From Megaustenia siamemsis (lineage: Eukaryota; Mollusca; Gastropoda; Stylommatophora; Ariophantidae), in NCBI GenBank assembly GCA_032433765.1, contig JAVIAB010000160.1:14810307-14874306 (forward strand): a stretch of 64,000 nucleotides of DNA. The letters are read 5' to 3'. The position numbers and the translations under genes were made by a program. Positions 21,156 through 30,719 of this stretch are shown in pieces. The stretch's first letter is position 1. Every line of letters begins with the position of its first letter. The notes beneath the pieces are model-generated. The model searched no databases, had not been told where the DNA came from, and saw only the letters and a list, made by a program, of their open reading frames with translations.

Positions 21156-21635
21156 AAAAACTCAATGTTAACTACTTGTCCTCCCGTTCCTTGAAATGAG
21201 CACCATCCATCCTTACACACTATCTTACTCATTTTCTCTTCGCCCTCACTACAATTAACTCCTACGCTTCAACATTTGAATAATCGCTTCTATTTCTTAC
21301 TGCTATCTTCTATTCCTTCCAGGTACTTATCCTGTAAAACATTACTGTCGTTGAAGTGTAAAGTCTCAACTTTTTTAGGTCCACCTTTTTGGGGAAGCTC
21401 TTGCTCTCGCAGACCTTCCCTTTCCTCGACAAAAGCCTGTTACCCATTTTGAGGCAATGTCGACTCGTGTTTGAAAGTATGAAACGAGGCCACTATTACA
21501 ACTTGTAACACTACTCATATAGAAACGTGTTGCTTTACACAATGAACTTTTACAAACTGTAACATAATTAATTGAAATTGTCACTCGTCTCATTATGGAT
21601 ACAAACAACGCAAGCAACATCAAATATCACGGCTA
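21156..21635. other. No gene identified
   Basis: About 480 bp unassigned. Open frames on the minus strand have no domain or context. Confidence 0.35.
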
Positions 21636-21992
21636 CTATGTATGACCCTTTTCGTCTTGTCAAACGGTTTAGTGGAGACTTTTATGTATTTATCTTTAGG
21701 TTTTTGTTTTTGCTGAACAGCTTCTCTCATGGCTAATTCTACTAATGTTTGACAAACACACACACGGCCACAGAATGAACAAGCCAGGCCCACTGATCCA
21801 CAAGGTTTTCCATCATTTTTCATGAGTCTTTTTTCTTCCATAGTTAGCCACAGCACAGTCTCAAATGATGTTATATCATTCATTATACATGCTTTCCATG
21901 ATGTACGATATCTTGTCAGATGTTCCCAGTCATTTTAACAGATAAAGAAGTCATTCAGAGATGATTTACAAATATCTCTATATCGTAGTTTA
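21636..21992 (-). mobile_element. LINE-D 3' fragment
   Basis: On the minus strand this encodes the C-terminus shared with 28749-29240 and 41203-41730, including a Cys/His cluster CSFCGRVCVCQTLVELAMREA that corresponds to a better preserved CSFCDYVCLSNIGRISHERS in the 41.3-kb copy. The element end is marked by TATGACCCTTTTCGTCTTGT (plus strand). 5'-truncated near 21992. Confidence 0.85.
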
Positions 21993-22609
21993 GACTACTG
22001 GATAGCTTTTAATCGGAGCATCAAGCCTCTACCTCCAATGTCCGTATCTAGGACAGAGAGATTTAACGTTCCACTCCTCGTAGACGTTACATATATTACC
22101 GAACATTAATTATTTATTATCGAATATTTGTGACTCGTTAAATTCGACGTCATTATCACAGATGAGTAAGTTTACAGAGCATTCATTCATTCATTTATTC
22201 TGAACTTTATTTTCATAAAAGTACTTTCATGAAACCATATTTAGTATTAAAATAAATAGAAATATTAATTTGAAAGACAATATATCGATAATATGATATT
22301 TATAATACTCATATTAATAAATTCAGTTTAAATTATAATGGGGTATTAAATAATAGAATCGTGATGTACTGAGTAGGTTATCAGAAACTGACTCATCCGG
22401 AAAGAAAATTGTTTATGTACAGATTATATAGAAACTTTGCTAAGAAATATTTATGACCAACAAAAACGACGATGATGATGATGCTGAGGGCACGGTTTCT
22501 TTAACTTAGCCATAGCTTGGCGTTTGATTCACACCGTGAGTAAAGTGAAACAGATTCATCTTCGCAACATTTCAGACCACTCTAGTACCTTTTGTGAATT
22601 TTACACCCA
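21993..22609. other. No gene identified, AT-rich
   Basis: About 600 bp of AT-rich DNA, including a short (GAT)n near 22472. No coding or repeat structure recognised. Confidence 0.4.
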
Positions 22610-23270
22610 GCACAACACAACTGTGGACAATACAATACAAAACCGAGGACAATACAACACAAACTGTGAACAATACGATATAAACTGTGGACAATAAAGC
22701 ACAAGCTGTGAACAATACAATACAAACTGTGAACAATACAACATAAACTGTGGACAATACAGCACAAACTGTGGGCAATACAACACAAACTGTGAACAAT
22801 ACACCATAAACTGTGGACAATATAGCACAAACTGTGAACAATACAATACAAACTGTGGACAATACAACACAAACTGTGGACAATACAACACAAACTGTGA
22901 ACAATACAACACAAACTGTGGACAATACAACACAAACTGTGGACAATACAACACAAGCTGTGAACAATACAATACAAACTGTGGACAATACAATACAAAC
23001 TGTGGACAATACAATACAAACTGTGGACAATACAGCACAAACTGTGGACAATACAATACAAACTGTGGACAATGCAACACGAACTGTGGACAATACAACA
23101 CATGCTGTGGACAATACAGTACAAACTGTGGATAATACAATACAAACTGTGGACAATGCAACACAAACTGTGGACAATACAACACATGCTGTGGACAATA
23201 CAGCACAAACTGTGGACAATACAATACAAACTGTGGACAATGCAACAAGAACTGTGGACAATGTGAAACT
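22610..23270. repeat. 21-bp minisatellite, about 31 copies
   Basis: Tandem ACTGTGGACAATACAACACAA units with C/T, GAC/AAC and GCA/ACA variants. Because 21 is seven codons, heptad-like pseudo-proteins (e.g. TVDNTTQ) appear in several frames on both strands; they are artefacts. Confidence 0.97.
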
Positions 23271-23544
23271 CTTTCATAAACTTTGATAGAATTTAGGATG
23301 TTTGAATGTCTAAACTCATCGCTGTATTTGTATAATTGCAATCACATGGTAATTGAACAAGGCAAATTTATGCTTAGAGTTTCTACTTTCATCGCGTCTT
23401 TTATCTTTTAGTCTCGGCTTCATTTTATGATGTTAGAATGTTGTGCCCTTTAGTATATTCGTTGGTAGCTGAGTGGTGTAGAACAATGTTTCTCAATCAC
23501 GAAATTACAAGGGGGCTACGGCAGTGACTTGTGAATAAGAGAAA

Positions 23545-23905
23545 CTTACATTAGAAGTATTTTTTTAATAAGAGAAACGCATATCAGAATCTACGATGCA
23601 CTGTAGATAGAAGATTGTGGAAGGACATGATCGCCTGCGCCAACCGGTATGGCACATGATGATGATATCAGAAGCATTTGTGAATAAGAGAAACTTACAT
23701 TCGAAGTATTTGTGAATAAGAGAAACGTACATCAGAAGTATTTGTGAATAAGAGAAACGTACATCAGAAGTATTTGTGAATAAGAGAAACGTACATCAGA
23801 AGTATTTGTGAATAAGAGAAACGTACATCAGAAGTGTTTTTGAATAAGAAAACGTACATCAGAAGTATTTTTGAATAAGAGAAACGCACATCAGAAGAAT
23901 TTGAC
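23545..23905. repeat. 32-bp minisatellite, about 8 copies, interrupted by a LINE stub
   Basis: Unit GAATAAGAGAAACGTACATC followed by AGAAGTATTTGT. A 77-bp LINE-A1 3' end (23588-23664) splits the array. Confidence 0.93.
23588..23664 (+). mobile_element. Extremely truncated LINE-A1 3' end (about 77 bp)
   Basis: TACGATGCACTGTAGATAGA and GACATGATCGCC...GGCACATGATGATGAT match the terminal 75 bp of LINE-A1 (6648-6722). ATCAGAA stands on both sides (just before 23588 and from about 23665), consistent with a 7-bp target duplication in the minisatellite. Confidence 0.8.
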
Positions 23906-24285
23906 GAACTTTAAAAGGGACCACCATTGATGGACGGATCACATTTGATGTGTGCAGCAAAATTATTTTCTGTTCTCACTTCTCTCTTCACCCACCGCAA
24001 CTCGACCTCTGCCTAACCTTGCCGTCCTCATCCCTTTAGTCATGTAGAAGGTGTTTGAACGGAACGTAGAAAAGACCTACAGGTTTGACAATAAGAGCAT
24101 TAAAGAGCGAAGCTTCTCGTTTCTCAATTGCTATGTTTAATTTCGCTAATATCGTAAACATCTAATGTAATCCTTTAATTTGTGAGTGTATGCAAGAGTG
24201 AGTATATGGTAGTATATTTTGTAAACAGAAATTTTTTAATTACATTATTAATTATGCTCTTAAAAATAGAGTATATATTTTATAT
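23906..24285. other. No gene identified
   Basis: About 380 bp, unassigned. Confidence 0.4.
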
Positions 24286-24568
24286 ACCGCGATAGCTCTG
24301 TAGTTAGTGAACTGGACTACAAAGAACAAGAGGTCGAGTTATCTTAATTACGGCTTCCGGGTTCACTCAGCCTTAAATGGGTACCGGAATTTTTTTTTTT
24401 TTTTTTTTTTTTTGGGGGGGGGGGGGGAAGTAAAGCGGTACTCGCATAATACCGACCCAAAATCTCCCCAAAAATCATGTGCTGAAGGTCTGTAATATTT
24501 ATGGTCACTAGACACCATATTCCTTAAACGCCAATTGGCGTGACGGGGTTCTTTACTTTACTTATACT
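24286..24568 (+). mobile_element. SINE-2, copy 2
   Basis: Same head-to-tail order as 14422-14670 (CCGCGATAGCTCTGTAGTTA, CACTCAGCC, AAAGCGGTACTCG, AATCATGTGCTGAAGG, CGCCAATTGGCGTGACGGGG). A T23-24 run followed by about 14 G at 24390-24427 replaces part of the body; the run length is likely unreliable. Confidence 0.87.
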
Positions 24569-24639
24569 AAGGTGACCATAATTTGGAACCCTAATGAGAG
24601 CCAGAGATCAGGGATGATAAAGCTACGAAAAATCCACGG

Positions 24640-24745
24640 ACTTGAAGTGAAGAATGTAAACCGTCTGTGGCGCTATTCGAACACAGGACTGCTTTGTCCG
24701 GACCCCGACGCCTTACAACCTAACCACCCAGCCCGTTCTCTTTTT
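24640..24745 (-). mobile_element. tRNA-like SINE head, minus strand
   Basis: Minus strand reads GGGCTGGGTGGTTAGGTTG (A-box half) and then TGTGTTCGAATAG (B-box half), spaced as in a tRNA. No cloverleaf pairing good enough for a functional tRNA. SINE family undetermined. Confidence 0.5.
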
Positions 24746-24759
24746 TCACTCTCTCAGTT

Positions 24760-24813
24760 TTTACGTTTATTATTTTTTTTTTCTCTGTTTCTCTAGCTTC
24801 ATCACTTTATCTT

Positions 24814-24845
<32 letters not shown>

Positions 24846-24993
24846 TCTCTCGATTTTTCTTTCTTCTTCTCCCACATCGCTTTTGTTTCTCTCGCTCTAT
24901 CTCGCTATTTCTTCCTCTTTCTTTTCTGTTTCTAAATTTTTATATTCTCGCATAAGTGCCATTATCTGCCATTGTCTCTATTTCTTTCTCGCC
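24760..24993. repeat. CT-rich simple sequence
   Basis: Pyrimidine-rich tract with a (CT)n core at 24811-24850, running into the assembly gap. Confidence 0.85.
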
Positions 24994-25093
24994 NNNNNNN
25001 NNNNNNNNNNNNNNNNNNNNNNNNNNNNNNNNNNNNNNNNNNNNNNNNNNNNNNNNNNNNNNNNNNNNNNNNNNNNNNNNNNNNNNNNNNNNN
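24994..25093. other. Assembly gap of exactly 100 N
   Basis: One hundred N, a conventional placeholder for a gap of unknown size. The DNA on the left is CT-rich and on the right begins within a 42-bp array, so repeats probably caused the break. Confidence 1.
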
Positions 25094-25370
25094 GTTTCTT
25101 TGACGACCTTTCTACTCAACTGATGTTCTTGTAGCGTTTCTTTGACGACCTTTCTACTCAATGATGTTCTTGTAGCGTTTCTTTGACGAAACCTTTCTAC
25201 TCAACTGATGTTCTTGTAGCGTTTCCTTTTGAAGACCTTTTCTACTCCACTGATGTTCTTGTAGCGTTTCTTTGACGACCTGCTACTCAACTGAATGTTC
25301 TTGTAGCGTTTATGCGACGACCTGTCTACTCAATGAATGTTCTTGTAGCGTTTCTTTTGCCTACTAAACA
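25094..25370. repeat. 42-bp minisatellite, about 6 copies, LINE-derived
   Basis: Unit begins GCGTTTCTTTGACGACCTTT and contains CAACTGATGTTCTTGTA. The minus strand reads LQEHQLSRKVVKET per unit (14 codons), which parallels LQH-LTMSKVVKKTS from the LINE C-terminus at about 61785-61840. Later copies carry small indels. The array starts at the N gap, so its true length is unknown. Confidence 0.88.
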
Positions 25371-25518
25371 TAAACTAAGCTAAGTATCTTTACTCCTCAC
25401 GGAATGATGCAACCTTCAAAAAATGCTTCACAACCACTCAGTTCGTGAAACCTCTCAACTCCGTTTAGTGGTTCTCAGTTTATGGAAAATAATAGACCCC
25501 GGTAAAAATACTACTCAC

Positions 25519-25673
25519 CATCTGCAATAGCGAGCACAATCGTTGTTCATTGATGGTCTCATCGTGGGGGTCAAGGAGAACAAAGACGGCACACATTTCT
25601 GGACACAGGCATCGACGGTGATGTTCGCGTTTTGTTGAATAAATGGCGTGGACCTCACGCTGGACCAAGTTGT
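25519..25673 (-). CDS. Candidate internal coding exon, cysteine-rich, minus strand
   Basis: Bounded by a good acceptor (pyrimidine-rich TTTTCCTTCCGTAG just before 25673) and a consensus donor GTGAGT at 25518-25513. The 155-nt exon is open with phase-1 entry and phase-0 exit. It begins NLVQREVHAIYSTKREHHRR and then has RRCLCPEMC and RLCSLLQM, with four cysteines and dibasic pairs. Entry phase matches the donor phase of the signal exon 4.65 kb upstream (30328-30382, same strand), so they may belong to one secreted-peptide gene. That link is inference. No family recognised. Confidence 0.45.
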
Positions 25674-25734
25674 CTACGGAAGGAAAATGCAACTAGATGA
25701 TGATTAACCGACGACTATTCTGGACTCTTAAAAA

Positions 25735-26040
25735 ATTCAAATGTCTATAGTTGGTAGTAGCATAGTAGACGTAGTAATAGTAGTAGTAGTTTTAGTAGTA
25801 GTAGTTGTAGTAGTAGTAGTATTAGTAGTAGTAGTAGTTTAGTAGTAGAAGTAGTAGTTTGTAGTAGTAGTAGTAGTAGTAGTAATAGCAGTAGTAGATA
25901 TAGTAATAGTAATTGTAATAATATTAGTAGTAATAGTAATAGTAGTACTAGTTGCAGTAGTAGTAGTGGTTGTAGAAGTAATTGTAGTAGTAATAGTAGT
26001 AATAATAATATTAGTAGTAGTAATAGTAGTAGTTGTTGTA
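25735..26040. repeat. (TAG)n / (GTA)n microsatellite
   Basis: About 300 bp of imperfect TAG trinucleotide repeat with AAT and TTG interruptions. Confidence 0.97.
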
Positions 26041-26149
26041 GGCCCTTAGGTCTGATGTTCTCGCAATGTTTATTAAAGGCTTGTGTTTTAATATTTCTGC
26101 ATCATTGCACAGCCTAACCATTTATCGAAAGTGGGAAGGGGTGGTGGTG

Positions 26150-27110
26150 TGTTTTCCTAGTTTCTTTCTCTCTTTTTTTCATTTCTGATCTTGTCTGTCA
26201 GGCTGTTTCGTGTCGTTTGTCTAACACATTTCATCTCGGTTGTATTTATTGTTATTATTGTTCTTGTATCTAATGTCCAGGATTGGTATTTGTAGCACAA
26301 CGTTGGAATAAAGATTGTATTGTATAGTGACCGTTTTGCCTCTTGCGTTATTTTCTTGTTGGACAATAATCGTAATAACTGTCCAATGATTTGACAAGCT
26401 TTGTTGCATCTTGAGTCTATTTCTGCTGTTTGTGATTTGTCATTTGTCACTAGACTTCCTAGGTATTTTGATTACTCTACTTGTTTTAATTGTCTGCCGT
26501 CTATTGTTATGTTGATGTTCTGTTTCTTTTTACGATATTTATGACTATTGTTTTAATTAATGCTGTTGATTTTCATGTTGTTTTTTGTGCCTGTGCTATT
26601 GAGTCTATTAGGGAAAAGGAAAATAATTGCAATGGAAAAGTTCCTTCCTTGTAAAGCTGTCACCATACCTTGGAGTGTTTATCACACCCCACTACTGGCT
26701 CCTTCCTTGTAAAGCTGTCACCATACCTTGGAGTGTTTATCACACCCCACTACTGGCTCCTTCCTTGTAAAGCTGTCACCATACCTTGGAGTGTTTATCA
26801 CACCCCACTACTGGCTCCTTCCTTGTAAAGCTGTCACCATACCTTGGAGTGTTTATCACACCCCACTACTGGCTCCTTCCTTGTAAAGCTGTCACCATAC
26901 CTTGGAGTGTTTATCACACCCCACTACTGGCTCCTTCCTTGTAAAGCTGTCACCATACCTTGGAGTGTTTATCACACCCCACTACTGCTGCTCAATGAGT
27001 CTATTATGTGTTCTTGTAAGTCTTCTATTTCTTCATGTATTGGTGACTGATCGTCTGCAAATAGAAGCTCGTTGATCTCCTCTGTCTCCGATGGATTGGC
27101 TAATTTGTAT
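26150..27110 (-). mobile_element. LINE-E RT fragment, interrupted by an inserted array
   Basis: Minus strand. The right part (27007-27110) encodes EEINELLFADDQSPIHEE, with the reverse transcriptase FADD box; the left part (26157-26599) encodes the downstream thumb/C-terminal region (LVTNDKSQTAEIDSRCNKA, then FIPTLCYK and TEMKCVRQTTRNSL). Reading frame continues across 26611-26995 once that insert and one TSD copy are removed (EHIIDS | IAQAQK). A stop and frameshifts show it is dead. Related ends are at 47105, 60575 and 62995. Confidence 0.87.
26611..26995. repeat. 58-bp array (6 copies) inserted in LINE-E with 11-bp TSD
   Basis: TGAGTCTATTA occurs at 26600-26610 and 26996-27006. The 385 bp between holds about 30 bp of A-rich DNA and six near-perfect 58-bp units starting TCCTTCCTTGTAAAGCTGTC. 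Part of the unit (GTAAAGCTGTCACC) recurs at 14243, and a related GCCGTCACCAAACT module at about 47817 and 61079. Confidence 0.85.
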
Positions 27111-27605
27111 ATACTAAAGATGTCAATTTGTTAAATATCTAACAGTGAATTGTGAAGCTTACTTCGTCTGTGGTCCCACAGTTTGCTACTTAACTCTCTA
27201 CTTTGTAATTTTGACATTTCTAAAAGTTTTAAGCGGTTCTCCAGCCACTGATATCTATATACTATATTTTAAGTTACAGTTGGCATGTTACTCAAACCTG
27301 CTATGATGTGATGCATAAATATAATTAAAATAATCGTTGTCAAGTGTTAGGCCAACTATGTATCAGGAGTTTAATTTACTATCACACAGTTACACATCAT
27401 AGCACTCGTGCGTGATCAAGTCAGTGTTCTGTATATCTCCTTTTACATGTCCTAATTCTTCTGTTCAAGTACCTATTTCTATAGCTTGATTGTCGGAAGC
27501 ATGTCCGCCTAGAGGTTGAGTGAAGATCTTTGTCCGTTAAATCAAAGGGTCAAAGACTAATCATTACGTCATTAGTAAGATCTTTAACAATAAATACACA
27601 AATAT
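27111..27605. other. No gene identified
   Basis: About 500 bp, unassigned. A weak tRNA-like stretch near 27495-27555 (CGCCTAGAGGTTGAGTG) is not convincing. Confidence 0.35.
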
Positions 27606-27642
27606 ATTGTGCCTACAACAGGGTACCATTTGAATATATCTC

Positions 27643-28738
27643 ATGCATATGCTTCTCAAACTGGCGGTGAACCTCTTCCTCATTAGATGGATCGCCGCGG
27701 CACTGTTTCAGAGGAAGGTGATACTCAGATGTGGAAGTTGGTCTTCCGAGCCAACATCCATTTGTCCTGGGCTGCCACAAGGCTCACCATTGTCACCAGT
27801 TCTATTTAACGTGTACACAATAACGATCACGGCCCAACAGCTGGATGGGAGGGGAAGAACTATGACTTTTGCTGATGATATTCTGGTATATCGACAGGGA
27901 AGAGACAGACGGGAATCGCCTCCACAATGCAAGACGAACTCGATCGCATTTCTTCTGGTGTGGGGTTTCAGGTGCCTTGGTTAATCCTAATAAAGCATCA
28001 GTTTCATGGTTCTCCCTTAACAATCATATCGTTAATACGACCACACCGAAAGTATGAATGGGAGTTGATGAGGTGACCAGGGACAAGTTGATGACATACC
28101 TCGGAGTTAAGTTTGATCGCAGCCTGTGTTTTCGGGACCACGTCGACCATGCGATAACAAAATCCCGCAAAGGATTAGCCGCCTTGAAGATCATGGCAGC
28201 TGCCAACATCGAGCAGAGGCTACTTATTATTCTGTTCCAGGGATTAGTCCTCGCACCAATCGAGTATGCCCTGGCCATTCTTACTGTCAGTACGCCTCAA
28301 ATTGATAGGCTGGAGAAAATACAAAATGAAGCCATGCGCATTATCCTGGGGTGTACGAGGGACACTCCCTGTGTAGCAATGAGGTATCTTCTTGACTTTC
28401 CAACCATGAATGACAGAATCAAGATCTGGAGAGCACGAGCATACCTGAAGATTAGTACAGGTACAGAGCATCCATTGCACCACGTGCTCAACACAGAGAA
28501 AGGTACCAGGCTAAAAAGAGGCAAATCATGGGTGGGCCGGGCAGAAGATGTCATCAAACAGGTCTGTGGGCTTACCAATATCAGCGTTGGTGAGGAGTGG
28601 ATACCGTGCCTACGTCATTCAAGGGAACTTTCTCATGTATTGTCACACTCGACAGGAAAAGTAGGGAATAGAACCCGGTCGTGGTTAATGCTGAGGTCAA
28701 CGGTCTCATCTGCGATAATACCGATGAGAAAGATGTAG
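27643..28738 (+). pseudogene. LINE-C reverse transcriptase, frameshifted
   Basis: Two frames: 27643-27984 with GLPQGSPLSPVLF and TFADDILVYR, and 28058-28738 with VTRDKLMTYLGVKFDRSLCF, RLEKIQNEAMRIILGCTRDT and the region up to the RNase H start (DVDGS near 28733-28747). The frame breaks around 27900-28057. Retrotransposon polymerase; reverse transcribes its own RNA at the nicked target. Confidence 0.9.
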
Positions 28739-28748
28739 ACGGATCTGT

Positions 28749-29240
28749 ATATGGCCCTTTTCGTCTTGTCAGACGGTCTAGTGGAGGCTATTGCGTATTT
28801 TTTTGAGGTATTGTTTTTGCCGAACAGCTTCTCTCGTGGCTAATTCTACCAATGTTTGACAAACACACGCGGTCACATAATGAACAGGTCAGGCTCGCTG
28901 ATCGACAGGGTTTACCATCCTTTGTCATGAGTCTCTTCTCCTCTAAGTCCTGTCTTAGCACAGTCTCAAATGTTGTTATACCGTTCCTTATACATGCTCT
29001 CCAAGATGTGCGATCACTTGCCAGATGTTGCCAGTCATTTTCACAGATGGAGAAGTCTTTCAGAGATGATTTGCAGATATCTCTATATCGTAGTTTAGGT
29101 CTGCCGATTTGTCTTTTTCCGTGTTTTAGCTCACCATATAGTATTTGCCTAGGAATGCGTTTTTCTTCCATCCGTTGGACATGCCCCAGCCATCTTAGCC
29201 TTCGACTTCTGAGCATCGACATGATTGTTAGGGTCTTAAG
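28749..29240 (-). mobile_element. LINE-D 3' fragment nested in the LINE-C RNase H
   Basis: Minus strand frame within 28788-29240 reads RRLRWLGHVQRMEEKRIPRQ, GKRQIGRPKLRYRDICK, SDRTSWRACIRNGI and a terminal Cys/His motif CSLCDRVCLSNIGRISHERS. The 3' end (ATGGCCCTTTTCGTCTTGTC on the plus strand) matches the ends at 21639 and 41203. LINE-C sequence continues on both sides, so LINE-D is the younger insertion. Confidence 0.92.
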
Positions 29241-29797
29241 ACGACACGAAAGAAGTGCATGGGCATTTACAGCACGCTCGGCAGGCAGAATAGCCAAGGA
29301 AGACAGTGGTGCATACGCCATGACCACGAGTAGCATGACAATGGACGTGATGGCAATGACCAAGGCATTCAAATGGTTAGAGTCACAAGACTACACCCAC
29401 GCATGTATACTGAGTGATTCGATGAGCATGATAAAAAAGTGGAGGCGGGCTTTGTACGCATGCAATGGGTAGAGTCGTTGCAGAAATCCAAAATACGTAA
29501 GGTCACCTTTGTCTATGTCCCTGGACATGCGGGAGTACGGGGAAATGAGAGAGCGGACAGGTTGGCTAGCTGCGCTGTCGTTGAGGACGGACAACCGGTG
29601 GATCAGGCGGACATCATCAATGCCCTTCGAGATGTTGGAAGAGCACAGGACTTCGACAAACACAGATCAACGTCACTTCTTCGGATGATGGAGATGGGAG
29701 TTAAGATGGGCACAGCCAGAAATGAGAAACTTAGTGGCCGTGTAAGAAGACTTATCACCAACAGAGAACTGGAGTCGTCAGTCGCTGGACACTGAGG
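29241..29797 (+). pseudogene. LINE-C RNase H domain and C-terminus
   Basis: After LINE-D, the RNase H region resumes: ERSAWAFTARSAGRI, ACILSDSMSMIKKW (catalytic Asp) and VPGHAGVRGNERADRLAS (the GHxGVxGNExAD signature), then KMGTARNEKLSGRVRRLI and the stop after ESSVAGH. A frameshift lies near 29440-29465. RNase H would remove the RNA strand of the hybrid. Confidence 0.9.
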
Positions 29798-29934
29798 GAA
29801 TTGCTGAGGAGGGGATCTGAGCACCTATGGACATGTTCGGAGTGCAATGATGATGACCTGCAAATAACTAAATAACTCAATATATTGTGCCTTATAAGAG
29901 AAGTTATTTTAGTCGAAATCACAAAGTATCGTCA

Positions 29935-30312
29935 TTAAACAACAAACTGGAGGCAAAGGCGCCTGACAGCAGCAGAGTTGGAAGTTGTCAGCGGACCCGC
30001 AGCTAACGACTTGCATCAGGATTGGTGAACCAGAAATATCGAGATCTCCTGCCCCACCTCTCCGTGGTGCCTCAAGTAACAGACTAATCTGTTTAGTCTG
30101 GTCAAGTGCGTAAGGGATTGAAGAGGGATGACAGCCTGGTACTGAAAAATGCCGTGCTGAAGTCGGATGTATTGGGCCGAAAGGCGCAAATATCGTAGAT
30201 ATACTGCAAACACAAAAACACAGCACAGACACACGTCCTTATAAGGGCGGATGACGATGAAGTGTGATCCTTTAGTCATCGGGTGTTCAAAAACGAACGA
30301 ACGAAACAACAA
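29935..30312. repeat. Dispersed repeat R2, copy 1
   Basis: Shares its full order with 31441-31805: CAGCAG(T)AGAG(T)TGGAAGTTGT, AGGATTGGTGAA / AGGATCGGTGAA, CCACCTCTCC-TGGTGCCTC, GGCCGAAAGGCGC / GACCGAAAGGCGC and a tail of (GAAC)n-like or (GCAA)n-like short repeats. The tailed structure suggests a SINE-like retroposon; no clear A/B box found. Confidence 0.85.
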
Positions 30313-30327
30313 ATTAATGAAATTTAC

Positions 30328-30382
30328 TTTGGGCAAACACCACAAGCACGAAAGCGGCGAGGAACATGCAAGCGATCTTCAT
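30328..30382 (-). CDS. Signal-peptide first exon of a small secreted protein (paralogue 2)
   Basis: From the ATG at 30382 the minus strand encodes MKIACMFLAAFVLVVFAQ and reaches a donor GTAAAT at 30327. Eighteen codons plus one base, phase 1, exactly like 11306-11360. A canonical TATATAAA box lies 86 bp upstream. Downstream on this strand, 4.65 kb away, the exon at 25519-25673 has a compatible phase. The intron between would contain R2, LINE-C and minisatellites. Predicted cleavage would be near the final Ala-Gln. Mature product and function unknown. Confidence 0.65.
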
Positions 30383-30465
30383 GATGTCGATCTTTGTGAC
30401 GCTCACAGGCTTGAACTGAGAACACTAGAAGACTGGACACTTTACGTCTCTGTCGGAGTGTCCAC

Positions 30466-30504
30466 GGTTTATATAGGACGAAGAAATCTCTTTCTGTCAC
30501 GTAA
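30466..30504 (-). promoter_or_regulatory. Core promoter of the paralogue 2 signal exon
   Basis: TATATAAA on the minus strand (30468-30475) is 86 bp before the ATG. A CRE-like TTACGTGA (30497-30504) lies about 22 bp further upstream. The layout parallels that at 11425-11460. Confidence 0.6.
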
Positions 30505-30719
30505 TTCTCAAGGTCATGAACATTAGCCTACTAAAAAGTGCTAATTAAGTAAATGTAAAGATTTGGCACAAATACGTACTTTCATTATCAGTGTTTACGT
30601 GACTAGTTTAAGAAGTTGATGTACCAGAGGAGGAAATCATGTGCACGATATGAAATAATCTGTCCTTGGTTTGTTTGTACTTGTAATCTCTAATTCAATT
30701 TTCTTAGTTCCTCCAGGTC

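Larger units (their letters stand above)
27606..29885 (+). mobile_element. LINE-C (I/Jockey-like with RNase H), 5'-truncated, split by LINE-D
   Basis: Begins inside the reverse transcriptase (NRVPF-like at about 27610), then CPGLPQGSPLSPVLFNVYT and the catalytic MTFADDILVYR (27643-27984), the connector/thumb (28058-28738), and an RNase H domain split by LINE-D. The C-terminus ends ESSVAGH before a short 3' UTR with GTGCAATGATGATGACC. RT plus RNase H suggests an I-group or related LINE. 3'-end copies occur at 10014, 20775-21155. Confidence 0.92.

Noticed and set aside
22572..23341. Very long overlapping frames in several registers (229-246 codons)
   Set aside because: The 21-bp array is divisible by three, so frames stay open by arithmetic.
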